A DNA stretch of 64,000 nt from contig NC_018217.1 in the NCBI RefSeq assembly GCF_000219625.1, positions 3,348,001-3,412,000 of the forward strand, written 5' to 3'. Each line of letters starts with the position of its first letter. The stretch's first letter is position 1. This DNA is from Zymoseptoria tritici IPO323 (lineage: Eukaryota > Ascomycota > Dothideomycetes > Mycosphaerellales > Mycosphaerellaceae). Below are positions 1-11,038 of the stretch, piece by piece. The position numbers and the translations under genes are program-made. The notes under the pieces were generated by a model, which was not told where the DNA came from, did not search any database, and worked only from the letters and a program-made list of their open reading frames with translations.

Positions 1-781
1 ACGTCCTTCATTGCACGGCGATTGTCGAGCTACCTCCAGCGTACTTGAACGAAGCAAATTGAAAAAGTGGCAACATGCGTTGTATTGCTCGAAGAGGGAC
101 TGCTTGGCGAGGAGAATAGTCACAACATTCTGACCGCACAGGAGGCTGCACCGTTGTAAGCTTCCCTACCATGAACGCCTTTGTGGACATCGACCCGTCA
201 ACACTCCCATGTACTCAACCCTAACCCTAAGGTCCCTTAGCATTCTTCGACACCTTCGTCAGCAACATGTCCGATGGACTGCGAGCATTCTGCTCCACAA
301 TGATTTGCAACCTATATTCCACACTCCACCTGCTCGCTCCCAACTTCCTGTCCAGCTTTGTGGTGTACCAATAACATGGCGCTGTTTTGGACTGACATTG
401 AACCATGGCTTCGAAGTCCGTCTTCATCTCATCATCACGCAGTCTCGACCGAGACTTGTCGCTAGTATTCATGACATCGTTTTGGAAGCGGCGACGACTT
501 TCGTCGTCATGAACTGCGATATAACCCGGCGGTTGATGATGTACCCTTGGTGCGAAGATTGGAGAAGGTGTTTCTCAATATGCCAAGCCGGATGTGCCTT
601 CGGCCCGCGGCCGCTGAGCTAGCACTCTCCACCCAAGTCGGTCTCGTCAACCCACCATACACATCAAGCCGTGGCGCCACTTGGCAGATCCTCCGATCAC
701 CCTTTTTTTAGGGAATGGACACCAAGATGGAGCTGGATCATTCACAGCCCTGGATCGGCTGGTTCGGAGAAGTCTTGGAAC
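1..781. other. Left-edge intergenic region
   Basis: No ORF here has codon structure or motifs that support a gene. The longest open frame (209-622, plus) gives a protein rich in Arg and Cys without recognisable domains. Two telomere-like CCCTAA units sit at 219-230 but form no array. The stretch just before 782 is probably the promoter and 5' leader of the GH125 gene. Confidence 0.5.
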
Positions 782-2761
782 ATGGTGGTCTTCCGCAAAC
801 TGGCTCTGTTCGGAGTGTTCGCGGCATTGCCATTCCTAGTTCAGGCCCAGGAACTGACATTCGAGGATCCAGTGGACGAGTGTCCAAATTACAACAAATG
901 GAGCAATGAGCCACATCTCTCGATGGGCACAGAGGCGACTCTGTACAGCCTGACAGACATGCGGCCAGAGACGAGATGCCGGACCTTTGTTTCGCCAGAA
1001 GTCGACGCAGTCGCCGAGAGCGTGGCAGCTGATATCGCGGATCCAGACTTACGGCAGCTCTTTCGCAATGCCTGGCCAAACACTCTCGACACGACCGTCA
1101 AATGGAGAGGGTACTCCGCGGACAACTCGGAGGAGGAGCTTGCTTTCATTATTACCGGAGACATCCCGGCCATGTGGCTTCGCGACTCGGCCAACCAGAT
1201 CCAGTCGTATGCCCCAATTCTGAAGGCGTCCGGTAGCAAGGACTCCCTGGCTTCACTGTACAGAGGTGTGATCAATCTTCAAGCTCGATATCTAATGATC
1301 TCGCCATATTGCAACGCCTTTCAGGCACCTCCCGAGTCTAACCTGAAGCGCGAGCACAATGGCGCATATGGCGGATATACAGTAAGACCAGACTACAGTT
1401 TTGAAACCGTGTTCGAATGCAAGTACGAGCTGGACAGCTTGGCAGCCTTCCTTCAAGTCTCGTCCACATACTTCACACAAACTGGCGATGCCGAGTTCTT
1501 CGGCAAGTTCAACTGGTACCGTGCAGTCGAGACGCTTTTGTCGGTCGCCGAGGGAATGCGAGACCACACAACGTACAGAGAGAATGGCTCGCAAGACGAT
1601 AGTCCCTACTACATAACCCAAGGAGGAGTGTTCATCAATCATCACACTGGTAATCCGACGGCAGCGAATACAGGCTTGATTCGATCCTACTACCGGCCGT
1701 CAGATGATCCGACTGTCTACCAGCTGTTCATACCGGCAAACATGCAATTCTCTCATTTCCTCGGCCTTTGCACGGATATCGTGGAGAAGCTGGGCGAGAA
1801 GCCGGATCTCGCCCGCCGCATGAAGGATTTATCGAACGGCGTCAAGGCCGGTATCAAAGAGCACGGCATCGTTTCCACCAAGGAACACGGCGATGTCTAC
1901 GCTTTTGAGGTCGATGGATATGGCGGTGTCAACATGATGGACGACTCGAACTCGCCATCACTGCTCTCTGCTCCTCTTTTCGGCTTCCTGGACGTCAATG
2001 ACTCCGTATACCAAGCTACCCGAAAGCGAGTGCTCAGTGTCTTGAACCCATACTGGTGTCATGGACCAGTCATCAGCGCCGTTGGTGGACCTCATCATGG
2101 TCCATCGATGGCTTGGCCGATGGCGTCTATCGTGCGAATCTTCACTGCGACCGATGATGACGAGATCGTGAGACAGCTGCAGCAGCTCGTCAGCAGTACG
2201 GATGGATTGGGTCTGATCCACGAGAGCATCAGGTCGTACAATGTGTCTGACTGGACACGGCCATGGTATGTGTTCTTCCATCGATGTCTGGAGGCAAATG
2301 CTGATCATATCTTTAGGTTCGCCTGGGCGAACGGCCTTTTCGGCGAAGCCATTGTCGATCTCCACAAACGCAAACCACATCTCTTGCAGAAGAGCTTCCA
2401 GCAAGTGTGAGTGCAATGTTCTGCGAGATCTGATCAGTGAAGTCGTGGCTAACACCATACTCGCAGGCCAACAAGGGACAACGACGACATCGGTGCGCCA
2501 GCCGGGAAGGTCGAGAAGCCTTCAGCTGCGGCTCCAGTCTTTCCAGGCGACACTCACGACGACACTTACGACCTTGACCACCACGAAGATGGGCATATGG
2601 ACGCCGCGGACCACGGTCTCGGCCTCGCTTCAGCACACCATAGCTTGCAGCCTGGAAGCCTGGAGGATATGACCTGGTTCTGGTACCTGATCGGTTTCAT
2701 GGCGGTCAGTTCGGGGTTAATGGTGGCTTTGAAGAGGTCGAGGAGGTTACGAATGTGCTGA
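782..2761 (+). CDS. GH125 exo-alpha-1,6-mannosidase (Mug157-like) with C-terminal membrane anchor
   Basis: Glycoside hydrolase family 125 enzymes remove terminal alpha-1,6-linked mannose and act in the secretory or cell-wall compartment. The first ATG with a signal peptide is 782 ([20 protein letters not shown], cleavage after VQA). The family core is intact: [30 protein letters not shown] (putative acid Asp) and GLIHESI (putative base Glu). The frame from 782 meets a TGA at 2408-2410, but this lies in a good donor (gtgagt at 2407). Removing a 60-nt intron (2407-2466, branch CTAAC) continues the frame to a stop at 2759-2761, giving 639 aa. The added tail is acidic and His-rich, followed by a hydrophobic segment at about residues 611-630 and a basic end (KRSRRLRMC). 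This predicts a type I membrane protein. Confidence is high for the family and good for the spliced end. Confidence 0.88.
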
Positions 2762-2818
2762 TGGTACTAAATGGCGTCCAATCAGGCGGACAGCATGGAG
2801 GACCTGCAGGACGATTAG

Positions 2819-2912
2819 CATGTCCTGCTAATTTACCTGTACGCCGATGAGCATGCCCTGCTAACTTACCCGAACGACGGTTGGGCATGTCCTGCGGACT
2901 TACCTGCAGTGC
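2819..2912. repeat. Degenerate tandem repeat, three units of about 33 bp
   Basis: Each unit starts GCATGYCCTGC and continues with a (T/C)TTACC-containing half. Unit starts are near 2819, 2852 and 2886. Related pieces, such as TGTACGTCGATTTGACATGCCC-like sequence, recur at 11340-11400 on the far side of the Harbinger insertion, so this is a dispersed local repeat. Confidence 0.6.
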
Positions 2913-3707
2913 TGTTTTGCACACCCTTTACCTGACCGATACTCCTACTGAACCATCCACGATCGATACCTATCGACTACACCGTGATCACCAGCGGAGT
3001 CACAAGAACGGCGCACGGCATCAGGCATGCCCTCGGCGGAAGAATTGTGTGCGCATCTCGCCTTCACGGACGGCCTCGGTCTTATCGAAAGCCCACTTGT
3101 TGGCAGTGTCGGACAAGCAGCCGGACGGGTCGTTTGGAGGATGTCATGCATGGCTTGGCGTTCAAGGCGTGGGACCCCACACCGTCAACTTCCGCAAACA
3201 GCCACGATCGAGAGATGCTCGGTGCCGCGCACGGGAAGAGCCAGGCGACTACAGTACATCGACATTTGCAACATGGTGGACCGAAATACTTGCAAACTGC
3301 TTTCCACACAGCGATGCACAGCTGATCACCACGAAGACGGATTGAATGGCATCGTCACCATGAGTGCGACCTCTGACATCTTGCCTACTTCGGCGACCGA
3401 ACAAGAACTAGGACGGGATGGAGACCATTCGTGCGCTTCAAGCTTGTCAGCATGCCGAGCTCTGACATGTTGCGAAAGCCACTTGCCAACATTCGGCGTA
3501 TTTCAGAATCTCGGCCGTGCAATGGCAATCCACTCGGTTGTCCGCCACTGCTTTCTGGCAAACAAGACATCGACCGCTGTCACAGTTGAGCTTCGATCGC
3601 AGTGTACAGCCGTCGAAGAGTCCTCATGATGACGACTATCCAACAAGCCTCCCAACGGCACGATGAAGATCCGGAGCAAGGCTGGATTCTCCGCATCCTT
3701 CCAAGCC

Positions 3708-3933
3708 AATACCTCTGTGCTTCCGCTCAAACTGCACCGTCCAAGCCAACCGGGCGAACGCGGTACGATGAAGAATGCACGAGGTCTTGGGGAGTCACGC
3801 ATCGAACTCCGTTCTATCATGACAACATGTTCCTGTCGACAATGTGTTTCCCTGTCATCGCTTTCGTTTGACTAGACAAAGTGCACGTAGGCAGCTTGGA
3901 GCATGCAGTTTGAGCGGGAGCACGGAGGTATTC
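3708..3933. mobile_element. MITE-like element, copy 1 (226 bp)
   Basis: Left end AATACCTCTGTGCTTCCGCT at 3708 and its inverted partner ending AGCGGGAGCACGGAGGTATT at 3933 form imperfect terminal inverted repeats of about 38 bp. They extend inward through CAAACTGCA to a CCAAGC block. There is no coding capacity. A second copy lies at 15011-15210, which supports mobility of a short non-autonomous DNA element. The target duplication could not be fixed. The superfamily is unknown. Confidence 0.65.
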
Positions 3934-4640
3934 CCAAATCCACGACACACACCAACCTCGATGAGGAGAAACTGGACCTTTAGGCCAGACCTTGTTACAG
4001 AAGCTCTGAGCGAATTGACCAGTAGGCATGTCCCGTTCCTTCTACGCTAAAAGACATGAAGTTGTTTTTGGAAATGCCCCGCCTGTCGCCTTGGCATAAC
4101 GCTGAGGTGAACGGATTCATGAAATTTATTCATCGACATGAAATTCACGACTCCGAGCGGAAGATCCCGAACGATGGCCAGGGAGAGATCGCGAATGGCA
4201 CAATAGATCGTGCATCAGAAACAAGGAGTGCTCGACCGAGCGATTGACAACCGAAGAACAACCTTCGGCCAAAAATATTCGCCGAGGCACTTCTTCCCCG
4301 CAGTCGTCCAACATCCCAGCAAGGCACTCGCAGGAACCAGCTAAAGTTGTGCAAACTCTGTTAGTTCGGACTCCAGGCCGCGGCTGCACAGCATTGTAGA
4401 ATACGCTTTGGGAGAGTCGTCCGCTCGGAGCATGGAGACAACCTTGCAAGCAAAAATCGGTGGCTTGCTGTTCGCAGCCTTCACGGCCGATGCCATGCGG
4501 AGTACGGCAGGCACATGCTAAGGGACCTGCACCTCATATGGATGCAGGCCGGTCCAGCGACGCAGGTCTGAATTACGCAGGTCTGAATTTTCCTGCATTA
4601 TTGCCGTGTGTCCAACTACGAGCTTCTCGTCCTCATTGCA

Positions 4641-6971
4641 ATGGCCTCAAACATGAAGATCGCCATTGCGGGCTTGTCGCTTCTGGTCGCCAACGCTTCC
4701 GCGTGGTCGATCCCATCCGTTCTTCAACGATCGCAACCTGCTGCTCCAAACCCCAAGTACGGACAATGCATTTGGACCGGTGCATTGATGTGCAACGGGC
4801 TCGACAAGTATGGAATCTGCAGCTACGGAAGTGTTGTTTGGAAGGACGTCGCGCCGGGAACAACCTGCCAGGACATCAACGGTTTTGCAACGATCGTCAA
4901 CATGGGCGATGGAAAGTGTGAGAAAGATGGCAAGCTGACATGCCACGGCCACTCGATGTTCGGTCTCTGCGATAAAGGGACAGTGAAGTATCACACTGTT
5001 GCAGCTGGTAGCTTTTGCGAAAACGATCAGATAGTCGCTGCTGGAAGCTACGCTATCCGCGAGTCGACTCGGTCTTCCAATGCCACGAATCAGACCGCCA
5101 CAGCAGGCAGTCCCTACACGATTACAGGTTCTCCTCTGGCTTCGCAGCAGACCAAAATGAACGGCGTGAACGTCGCTGCATCGCCGGTGCCGCATGGCAA
5201 TTCCGGTTCGCAACCAGCATATGGGAACTCCGGTCCGCCCGCCTCAAATGGGAACTCTGGCTCGCCCGCCTCATGTGGTTATCCTGGTGGACCCGCCACG
5301 GCCACTCTGGACGCAGGAGTCATACATGGAATCTCGACATCACTACCCTCAGCGCCGCAACCTACCGTAAACAAGTTCCTGGGCGTACCATTCGCAGCAC
5401 CGCCGAAGCGATTCTCGCCGCCCGAGAAGCCTCAGAGCTGGTCAGAACCAATCGACGTCACTTCCTACAAGCCAGCTTGTATTCAACAGTTTAGCTGTGA
5501 GTTCATGTACCGTAGGCATCTTCAAAGCTGAGATAGCCACTGACCAAGATCAGATCCAAAGGTCCGCTCAGACTTCGCCAAAAATGTGTTCAACACCCCT
5601 GCGCCTGAAGAGAGCGAGGACTGCTTGTACCTGAATGTGTACAGTCCTTCATCGCCAGCTCCTGCAGATGGCCGCTCAGTGCTCTTCTGGATCTACGGCG
5701 GCTCCCTCGAATTCGGCAACGCCGGTAATGCCAACTACGACGGCAGTATCCTCGCTGCCTACCAGGATGTCATCGTAGTCACGGTCAATTACCGAACGAA
5801 CGTCTTCGGCTTCGCTAGCAGCGACGAGATCCCGCTTGACCAACGTAATCTTGGCTTCTACGATCAACGTCTGGGTCTGGACTGGGTTCAGCGCAACATT
5901 GCTGCTTTTGGAGGAAGTCCCAACAAGGTCACCCTGTTCGGAGAGAGTGCCGGTTCATTCTCTATTGATGCGCTGTTGACTTCGTATTCCAAGGATGACC
6001 GTCCACCTTTCCGGGGAGCCATTCTGGAGTCAGGCCAAATCAGCTACAGCGCCAGCGCAAACCCAAGCACTGTCCCTGCATGGAATCAACTCGCTGCATC
6101 GTTCAACTGCCCTGAGTCGAGCACGCTAGAATGTCTGCGCAACGTTCCTGCAACAGACATCAAAAAATACATCGAAGAGAACGCCCTCCACTTCAACTAC
6201 GCATTCGACGGCGTCACCGCCTTCCGCGATGCCGCCAACCGTCGAAAGAACGGACAGATCGCGAAGATTCCCATCCTGATCGGCAGCAATGCGCAAGAAG
6301 GCCGCATCTTCCAAGTCGGCCAGAACAGCCAAGAAGCCTCTCGTGCTTACATCGATGCCATCTCCGGCAATCAGACAGCCTATGGCAACATGATTGAAGC
6401 AGCATTCCCTCTTGGATCTCCTGGTATAACCTCCTACTACGACCAGATCTCCCAGATCAACACCGAATACCGCTTCCAGTGCGGCTCTGCCAAGGTCGCC
6501 AACGACTCGGCAGCCTCTGGCATCCCCGCTTGGAGATACTACTTCAACGCCTCATTCCCCAACACTCAGAAGTTCCCTCAATTGGGCGTATACCATGCCA
6601 GCGAGATTCCAATCGTCTTCGGGACCTATCCTCGCACCAATGTTACCACTCAGCAATATGCTCTGTCCACCGCCATGATGGGCATGTGGGCTCGATTTGC
6701 AAAGAACCCGAAGAGTGGTCCAGGCTGGAATCCTGTTTCAACCGGTGTGGCCAGCGAGGTTCTCGTCGGATCGGCGGACGTCGGCATGGGTGGGATGTAT
6801 ATCGATGGCATGGGCATGCCTACACAAGGAGCGTACGACCTTGCGGTCTTGGGCAATCGACATAACGCTCTGTCGTCGGGTGTGACGATCATTGATCAGT
6901 CAGAGGTGGACTACAGATGTGCGATATTCGAGCCGGCCTACGCAGCTATCTTGTCGGGCGCAGGGACGTAG
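4641..6971 (+). CDS. Secreted type-B carboxylesterase with N-terminal Cys-rich modules
   Basis: Exons are 4641-5496 and 5554-6971 (57-nt intron, donor gtgagt), 757 aa. ATG 4641 gives MASNMKIAIAGLSLLVANAS, a signal peptide. Residues about 41-130 hold two Cys-rich repeats (CIWTGALMCNGLDKYGIC and a CEKDGKLTCHGHSMFGLC-type copy), each ending GT/GS-x-C. They resemble chitin-binding CBM19-like modules, a resemblance only. A GNSG-rich linker follows, then the alpha/beta-hydrolase: SEDCLYLNVYSP, oxyanion region WIYGGS, nucleophile elbow FGESAGS (Ser about 417) and a His in YHASEIPIVFG. The spliced join reads IQQFSYPKVRSDF in frame. It probably hydrolyses esters outside the cell, perhaps held to a polysaccharide by the N-terminal modules. 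A Harbinger element starts 18 bp after the stop codon and must supply or disrupt the 3' UTR. Confidence 0.85.
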
Positions 6972-6989
6972 TATGGTGACGGTCCATTA

Positions 6990-7028
6990 GGGTGCGTATA
7001 CCTACACCTCGTTAATAGGTTATTGAGC
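6990..7028 (+). repeat. Harbinger left terminal inverted repeat
   Basis: Matches the reverse complement of 10997-11035 except for a short block near position 16-22 of the repeat. It is preceded by the TTA target duplication. Confidence 0.9.
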
Positions 7029-7844
7029 AATATCGGTTATTTAATAACAGTATGCTGTTACTATTGCAATAACAGCATTGTAAGTGAACGCTTCCGTTAT
7101 TAGTGTGGAGTCTTACGGATATTACCGTCTTGGCTATTGCTTACCTTATGTCGTGTTATTCACGCGTTCTCGTGCCGCTCTATTACTCGTGTATACTACC
7201 TCTTTAAAAGCTATAGATCCGCTCTAGTCTGCTGTTGTCGTCGGTGTTGCTGCTACTGTTACCCTTGCTCTTGCGACTGCTCTGCTTCTAATAGACTGCC
7301 GCCTTCGCTAGTATAAACCCTCCGGTGTTATCGAGACGCTCGTGGATCTAAGTGCCGGCGCGAAGGAGACATTTAAGTGCTTATATAGACCGGAAGAGTA
7401 TTGCTACAATACTACTCGCATACGGCAGCCGGTGTTAAGGAAGTTCGTAAAGGAATTAGAGGCTCGTAGAGTAGGTAGAGATCGAGCCTATAGTAGTATA
7501 TTAGTCGCTAAACAGGCAGTAATATTCCTTAATTTCCTGGCCTATAACCTGTCGATTCGTCAGCTCCGGCGGCAGTATTAACACTTATACGCTACGTTCT
7601 TAACTATTATTAAACGCATTAGCAAGATCGTATACTTAATAAGCGAGGACTTCATCCGCATGCCGCGTTAGCTAGATCTACCGCCGCCTTATAAGAAGAT
7701 AATTGCACGAGGTACGAGTGCCATTTTATGAAAGACTGCAGCCGTCTTCTTCCACCGACAGGGATCTTTCAAAGGTCTGTTTTGATTGGTTTTCCTAACA
7801 AAAAGAGGGGTCCATCAAAGCTCGCTTTTAATTGGTCCCTCGCA

Positions 7845-8025
7845 TCGTCGCATTCTCGCATTCTCGTACCGTCGCAATGTCGCATTGTTACCTCGGGTAA
7901 GGTAAGCTCCCTTGCCGTGCTTCTGCGGCAGAAGAAAAAAAAGAGGCGTCGCATCGTCGTCGCATTGTCGTCGCATTGTCGCATCGTCGTATTGTCGCAT
8001 TGTCGCATCGTCGTAACCGTCGTTA
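7845..8025. repeat. GTCGCAT(T/C) short tandem repeats
   Basis: Imperfect repeats of GTCGCATT, GTCGCATC and TCGCATTC occur in two blocks (7845-7890 and 7955-8025) separated by unique sequence. They lie inside the nested insertion. Confidence 0.7.
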
Positions 8026-8039
8026 TAGATTGCGACGGT

Positions 8040-8126
8040 ACGACGGGGCAAAAAGAGAAGGAATTGAACCCGCGACCTTAAAAGCGAGATTCAACCGCTC
8101 TTTCCAATCGGCTAAAACGCCGGCCG
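8040..8126 (-). other. tRNA-like sequence (degenerate)
   Basis: A and B boxes are spaced as in a tRNA and an anticodon stem TTGAA/TTTAA can form. The D stem and acceptor stem do not pair and U33 is missing, so this is a tRNA-derived sequence and not a working gene. Confidence 0.4.
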
Positions 8127-9599
8127 ATTAATTAGTCTAAAAGACGACTTAATATATTAGGCTCGTAGCTCTTCCTCGTGCACATACTTGGACGTAGAGA
8201 GTCCGCTAGAAACCTTGTAAAGAAGAGCAAAGATAACATAAGCTGCTCGAGCTATAGCAAGTTCTATTAGTTTAAGGATGTAGTAGGAGCGCTAGATAGT
8301 ACGTTATTGCCGATGAATCTGCCGGAGGATATTAAGGGCGTGTAGAATAGTAGGAAGGGATTTATCTTACAGAACGTAATAGCCGCCTATAACTTTAACA
8401 TAGTGTTCTAGTATGTAATAGTCGGATACGAGGGCTCTGCGCCGGATAGTGTTGTGTTAAAGAAGGTATATAAGGATAGATTCGACGTGCTACCTAGTAG
8501 GTATTTCCTCGTAGATAGTAGTTACTCTGCACTCGACAGTCGACTGCTCGTGCTATACGAGAGCACGCGCTATTATATCCGTAAGTAGAGGGCAGCGAAG
8601 CGCCGGCCTAAGACTAAGGAAGAACTGTACAACCTGCGGTATGCTTAACTGCGCAATGTCGTTAAGCAAGTCTTCGGTGTAATTAAGAAGCGCTTTCTAA
8701 TCCTCGTCGAAGGAGCGTACACTAGTTATAGTATCCGTAAACAGACGCGGTTTATTCTCTGCTACTTCGTCCTGCACAATTTCATCCTCTTAAGTAGTGA
8801 CTAGCCGCTAGACTCGGAGCCCTTCCTAATAGATCTGCGTGACGACGGCGACGATAGCGACGATAAGGCGGACGGCGATAGCGAGGATAGTCTCGATAAC
8901 CTTAGCGATATTGGTAGCAGGGCGAGGGTGCGGTTCCGTAATGAAATAGCGAGTGCAATATAGAAGGATTATTAAGAATACTGCGAAATCCATAGATTAG
9001 ACATAAGGGGGGCTTAAAGTAGTGACGAAATTTAAAGGTTTTCGATAAGAGAGCTTGAAACGGCGTTGTTGTGAAGAATGTGCGTATTTGCTAGTTAATT
9101 CCCTTATTTCTTACGCTAAGGCCGTTACACCGACCTCTCGTCTATAAGGTAGAAATTTGCGTGTTTGTAGATAGAGGACAGGGCGGGGTACGAAGATACC
9201 GCAAGATACTAAAGCTCAAAACTAGCGCGAAAAACAGAGCTGCTCCTTCCTAATTAGGCCGAATATTAGTAAATTCTTAAAACACCTCTACACAAATCGA
9301 TAGTATAGCCCCACTTTTCTCTTACGCGAGCTCCGGTAAGGTAGTTAAAGGTATCTTTACATCCCGAGTGCTCCTCTATTGTCAAAACTACTAAAAATGG
9401 GTTAGTAAGCAACTTCTTATATCTCAACTTTAAATACCTACAACTTCAACTCTACCTCCTTTATTAACGACGGTAACTATGCAGTCCGCTATGCATCTTA
9501 CTAATTAGCGGCAGCGGCTGCGACTGACCGAATAGCGAGAACGCATAACTCTGCTGTAGATAGCTATGTTACGGCGGAGCATAGTAAGCTAGAGGGTTG

Positions 9600-10930
9600 T
9601 CGACCGGCGGCGTAGACGGTTTGGCCTACATAATAATCCTTCGCAGGTATAATCTAAGGCGGCTACTAAGCTCGTCCTTAAGGAGCGGTTTAGCGGCGAC
9701 AGCAAGGTTTGGATTGTCCGATAACTTTATTAAAAGTAGGTCCTTGTCCTTGTCGCTTACGCCCTCTAGTACAACCTTATTACGAGCTAGCCGCTTACTA
9801 AGAAGCTCTAGCGGCGTCTTATCCTTTAGCTCGTCCTGCTTCGCCATAGTAGCTATAGTCTGTTAGAGCGGAACTATAAGCTTATAGATAGCCTTTAGGT
9901 ATTCCGGATCTACCTTAGTTATAACCTGCTACTTCCTTGCCTTCGCACGGCGCTCTTTGTTTACCTTAGCTAACTACGCAGCTCTTAACACTTGCTCGTC
10001 CTTAGGATCTACCGCTTCGACCTTAACCTCCGATTTAGCCGCTCCGCTAGCGCCCTCGCTCTCGTCCTTACTGTCCTTATCCGCCGACTCTTCTACCTTA
10101 GACTTAGCGAGACGAGCACCCCCTCTACTACCGACAGCGTGCTTACTAATAGCTACGTTAGTACCGATAATAGCGTAGATTAAGGAGGAGAATAGCGGAC
10201 AAGAGTCTCTAAACGGCTCGTACGTAGGGTGCGCTTTATAATAAGCATCCTTAACGGACTTATCTGCCGGCTTCGCAGGGTAGCCGTTCTATCTACTAAT
10301 GTGCTTTAAGTAAGCGGCATATAGTGTATATGCTCTCTTTATTTTACGCTACTTATTAGTAAGCATCTCTTGCTTAAAGAAACGCTTAAAGCGGTCGTAT
10401 ATCTTCTTAGCAACCGGACGTAGATGCTTCGCCGCAAAGGTGTTATTATACTGCATTACACCTCTGCTCTTAAGCCTTAATAACGCCTCTATAAACACGT
10501 CGACGTAGTTATTATCCTACTAGCTAATTAAAGGATGCTCGGAGCTATATATATATCCCTTAGGCTTCTGCTTCTTCTGCTTCTTCTTGCTCTTGCTAGA
10601 CGATGCTACTAGCTCTACCTTATCCTTATTATTACTAGCTACGTTCCTGCGCTTTCTGCTAGACGATAGTAGCTCCTTAGACTTCCCCTTGCCCTTCTTC
10701 CGCGGTATCGGCTCTAGTAGTAGCATTGCAACGGATGTAGAGCTGGATATATAGAAGAGGTATATATATACGACAATACGCGACGACGTGAACAAGCGCG
10801 ATAGCTACTAGTACGGGCTACAATAATAGCAATTAACGGACTATAGAGTTCGTTAATACATAAACCTATAGGACAGCTATATACTAACTTAATATAGTTA
10901 GCGAGCAGCGACAGCGAGCTCGTAAACAAT
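9600..10930 (-). pseudogene. Harbinger Myb/SANT-like second ORF, pseudogene
   Basis: Minus-strand translation shows a Lys-rich N-terminal part (10520-10795, KKQKKQKPKG). Next comes a SANT-like segment, DNNYVDVFIEALLRL, FAAKHLRPVAKKIYDRFKRF and a TNK-stop-RKIKRAYTLYAAYL stretch where the stop replaces the expected Trp. An acidic/Lys-rich C-terminal part follows (MAKQDELKDKTPLELLSKRL at 9847). Such proteins accompany Harbinger transposases and bind the transposon ends. The stops show RIP decay. Confidence 0.6.
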
Positions 10931-10996
10931 AACCGACTTCTTTAACGACATAGCTGAGTAAACGACTCGCAGAATGGTCGGTTATTTGGTCTTGGC

Positions 10997-11035
10997 GCTC
11001 AATAACCTATTAACAGCCTCTAGGTATACGCACCC
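10997..11035 (-). repeat. Harbinger right terminal inverted repeat
   Basis: Inverted match of 6990-7028, followed by the second TTA target copy at 11036-11038. Confidence 0.9.
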
Positions 11036-11038
11036 TTA

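Larger units (their letters stand above)
2762..4640. other. Repeat-bearing intergenic region
   Basis: No supported gene lies here. The open frames of up to 200 aa (3027-3629 plus) show no domain and are probably chance. The region contains a three-unit tandem repeat (2819-2912) and a MITE-like element with terminal inverted repeats (3708-3933), listed separately. Confidence 0.6.
7727..8160 (-). mobile_element. Nested SINE-like or small element with tRNA-like head
   Basis: This block interrupts the transposase remnant. On the minus strand it starts with a tRNA-like part with an A box (TAGCCGATTGG, 8114-8104) and B box (GGTTCAATTCC, 8070-8060), then short GTCGCAT-type repeats (7845-8025). Partly matching inverted flanks (GCACGAGG...TACGAG near 7704 and its complement near 8164-8190) may mark its ends. 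Whether it is a SINE, a MITE or a composite cannot be settled. Confidence 0.4.
7327..8975 (+). pseudogene. Harbinger DDE transposase pseudogene
   Basis: Translation in changing but mostly continuous frames gives recognisable HARBI1/DDE_4 blocks. An N-terminal segment contains KFVKELEARRVGRDRAYSS. The DDE core begins GALDSTLLPMNLPEDIKGV, followed by RKGFILQNVIAAYNFN, VIVGYEGSAPDS, RYFLVDSSYSALD, a YESTRYYIRK segment and VFGVIKKRF with a terminal CYFVLHNFILL. Stops interrupt at expected Trp (TGG to TAG) and Gln (CAA to TAA) positions. A nested insertion separates the N-terminal block from the DDE core. It is not functional. Confidence 0.85.
6990..11035. mobile_element. PIF/Harbinger DNA transposon, RIP-degraded, 4,046 bp
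   Basis: The ends are inverted repeats of about 39 bp: GGGTGCGTATACCT at 6990 and AGGTATACGCACCC ending 11035. Both share GTTAATAGGTTATTGAGC further in. The flanks carry a TTA duplication (6987-6989 and 11036-11038), the target site typical of PIF/Harbinger. Inside are a DDE-type transposase remnant on the plus strand and a Myb/SANT-like remnant on the minus strand, the usual two-gene layout. The region is AT- and TA-rich, unlike the flanking genes. In-frame stops sit where TGG or CAA codons are expected, consistent with RIP. A further insertion (about 7727-8160) splits the transposase. Confidence 0.9.

Noticed and set aside
219..230. CCCTAACCCTAA, telomere-like
   Set aside because: Only two units, with normal genes to the right and no array; chance or a very old interstitial trace at most.
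671..781. GTG-initiated N-terminal extension of the GH125 frame
   Set aside because: No ATG, and the signal peptide begins at ATG 782.
3027..3629. 200-aa plus-strand ORF
   Set aside because: No domain, Cys/Arg/Ser-rich chance composition, and other frames are equally open in this repeat-bearing region.
9597..9866. Plus-strand ORF in the Harbinger region
   Set aside because: Antisense shadow of the Myb/SANT-like remnant on the minus strand.
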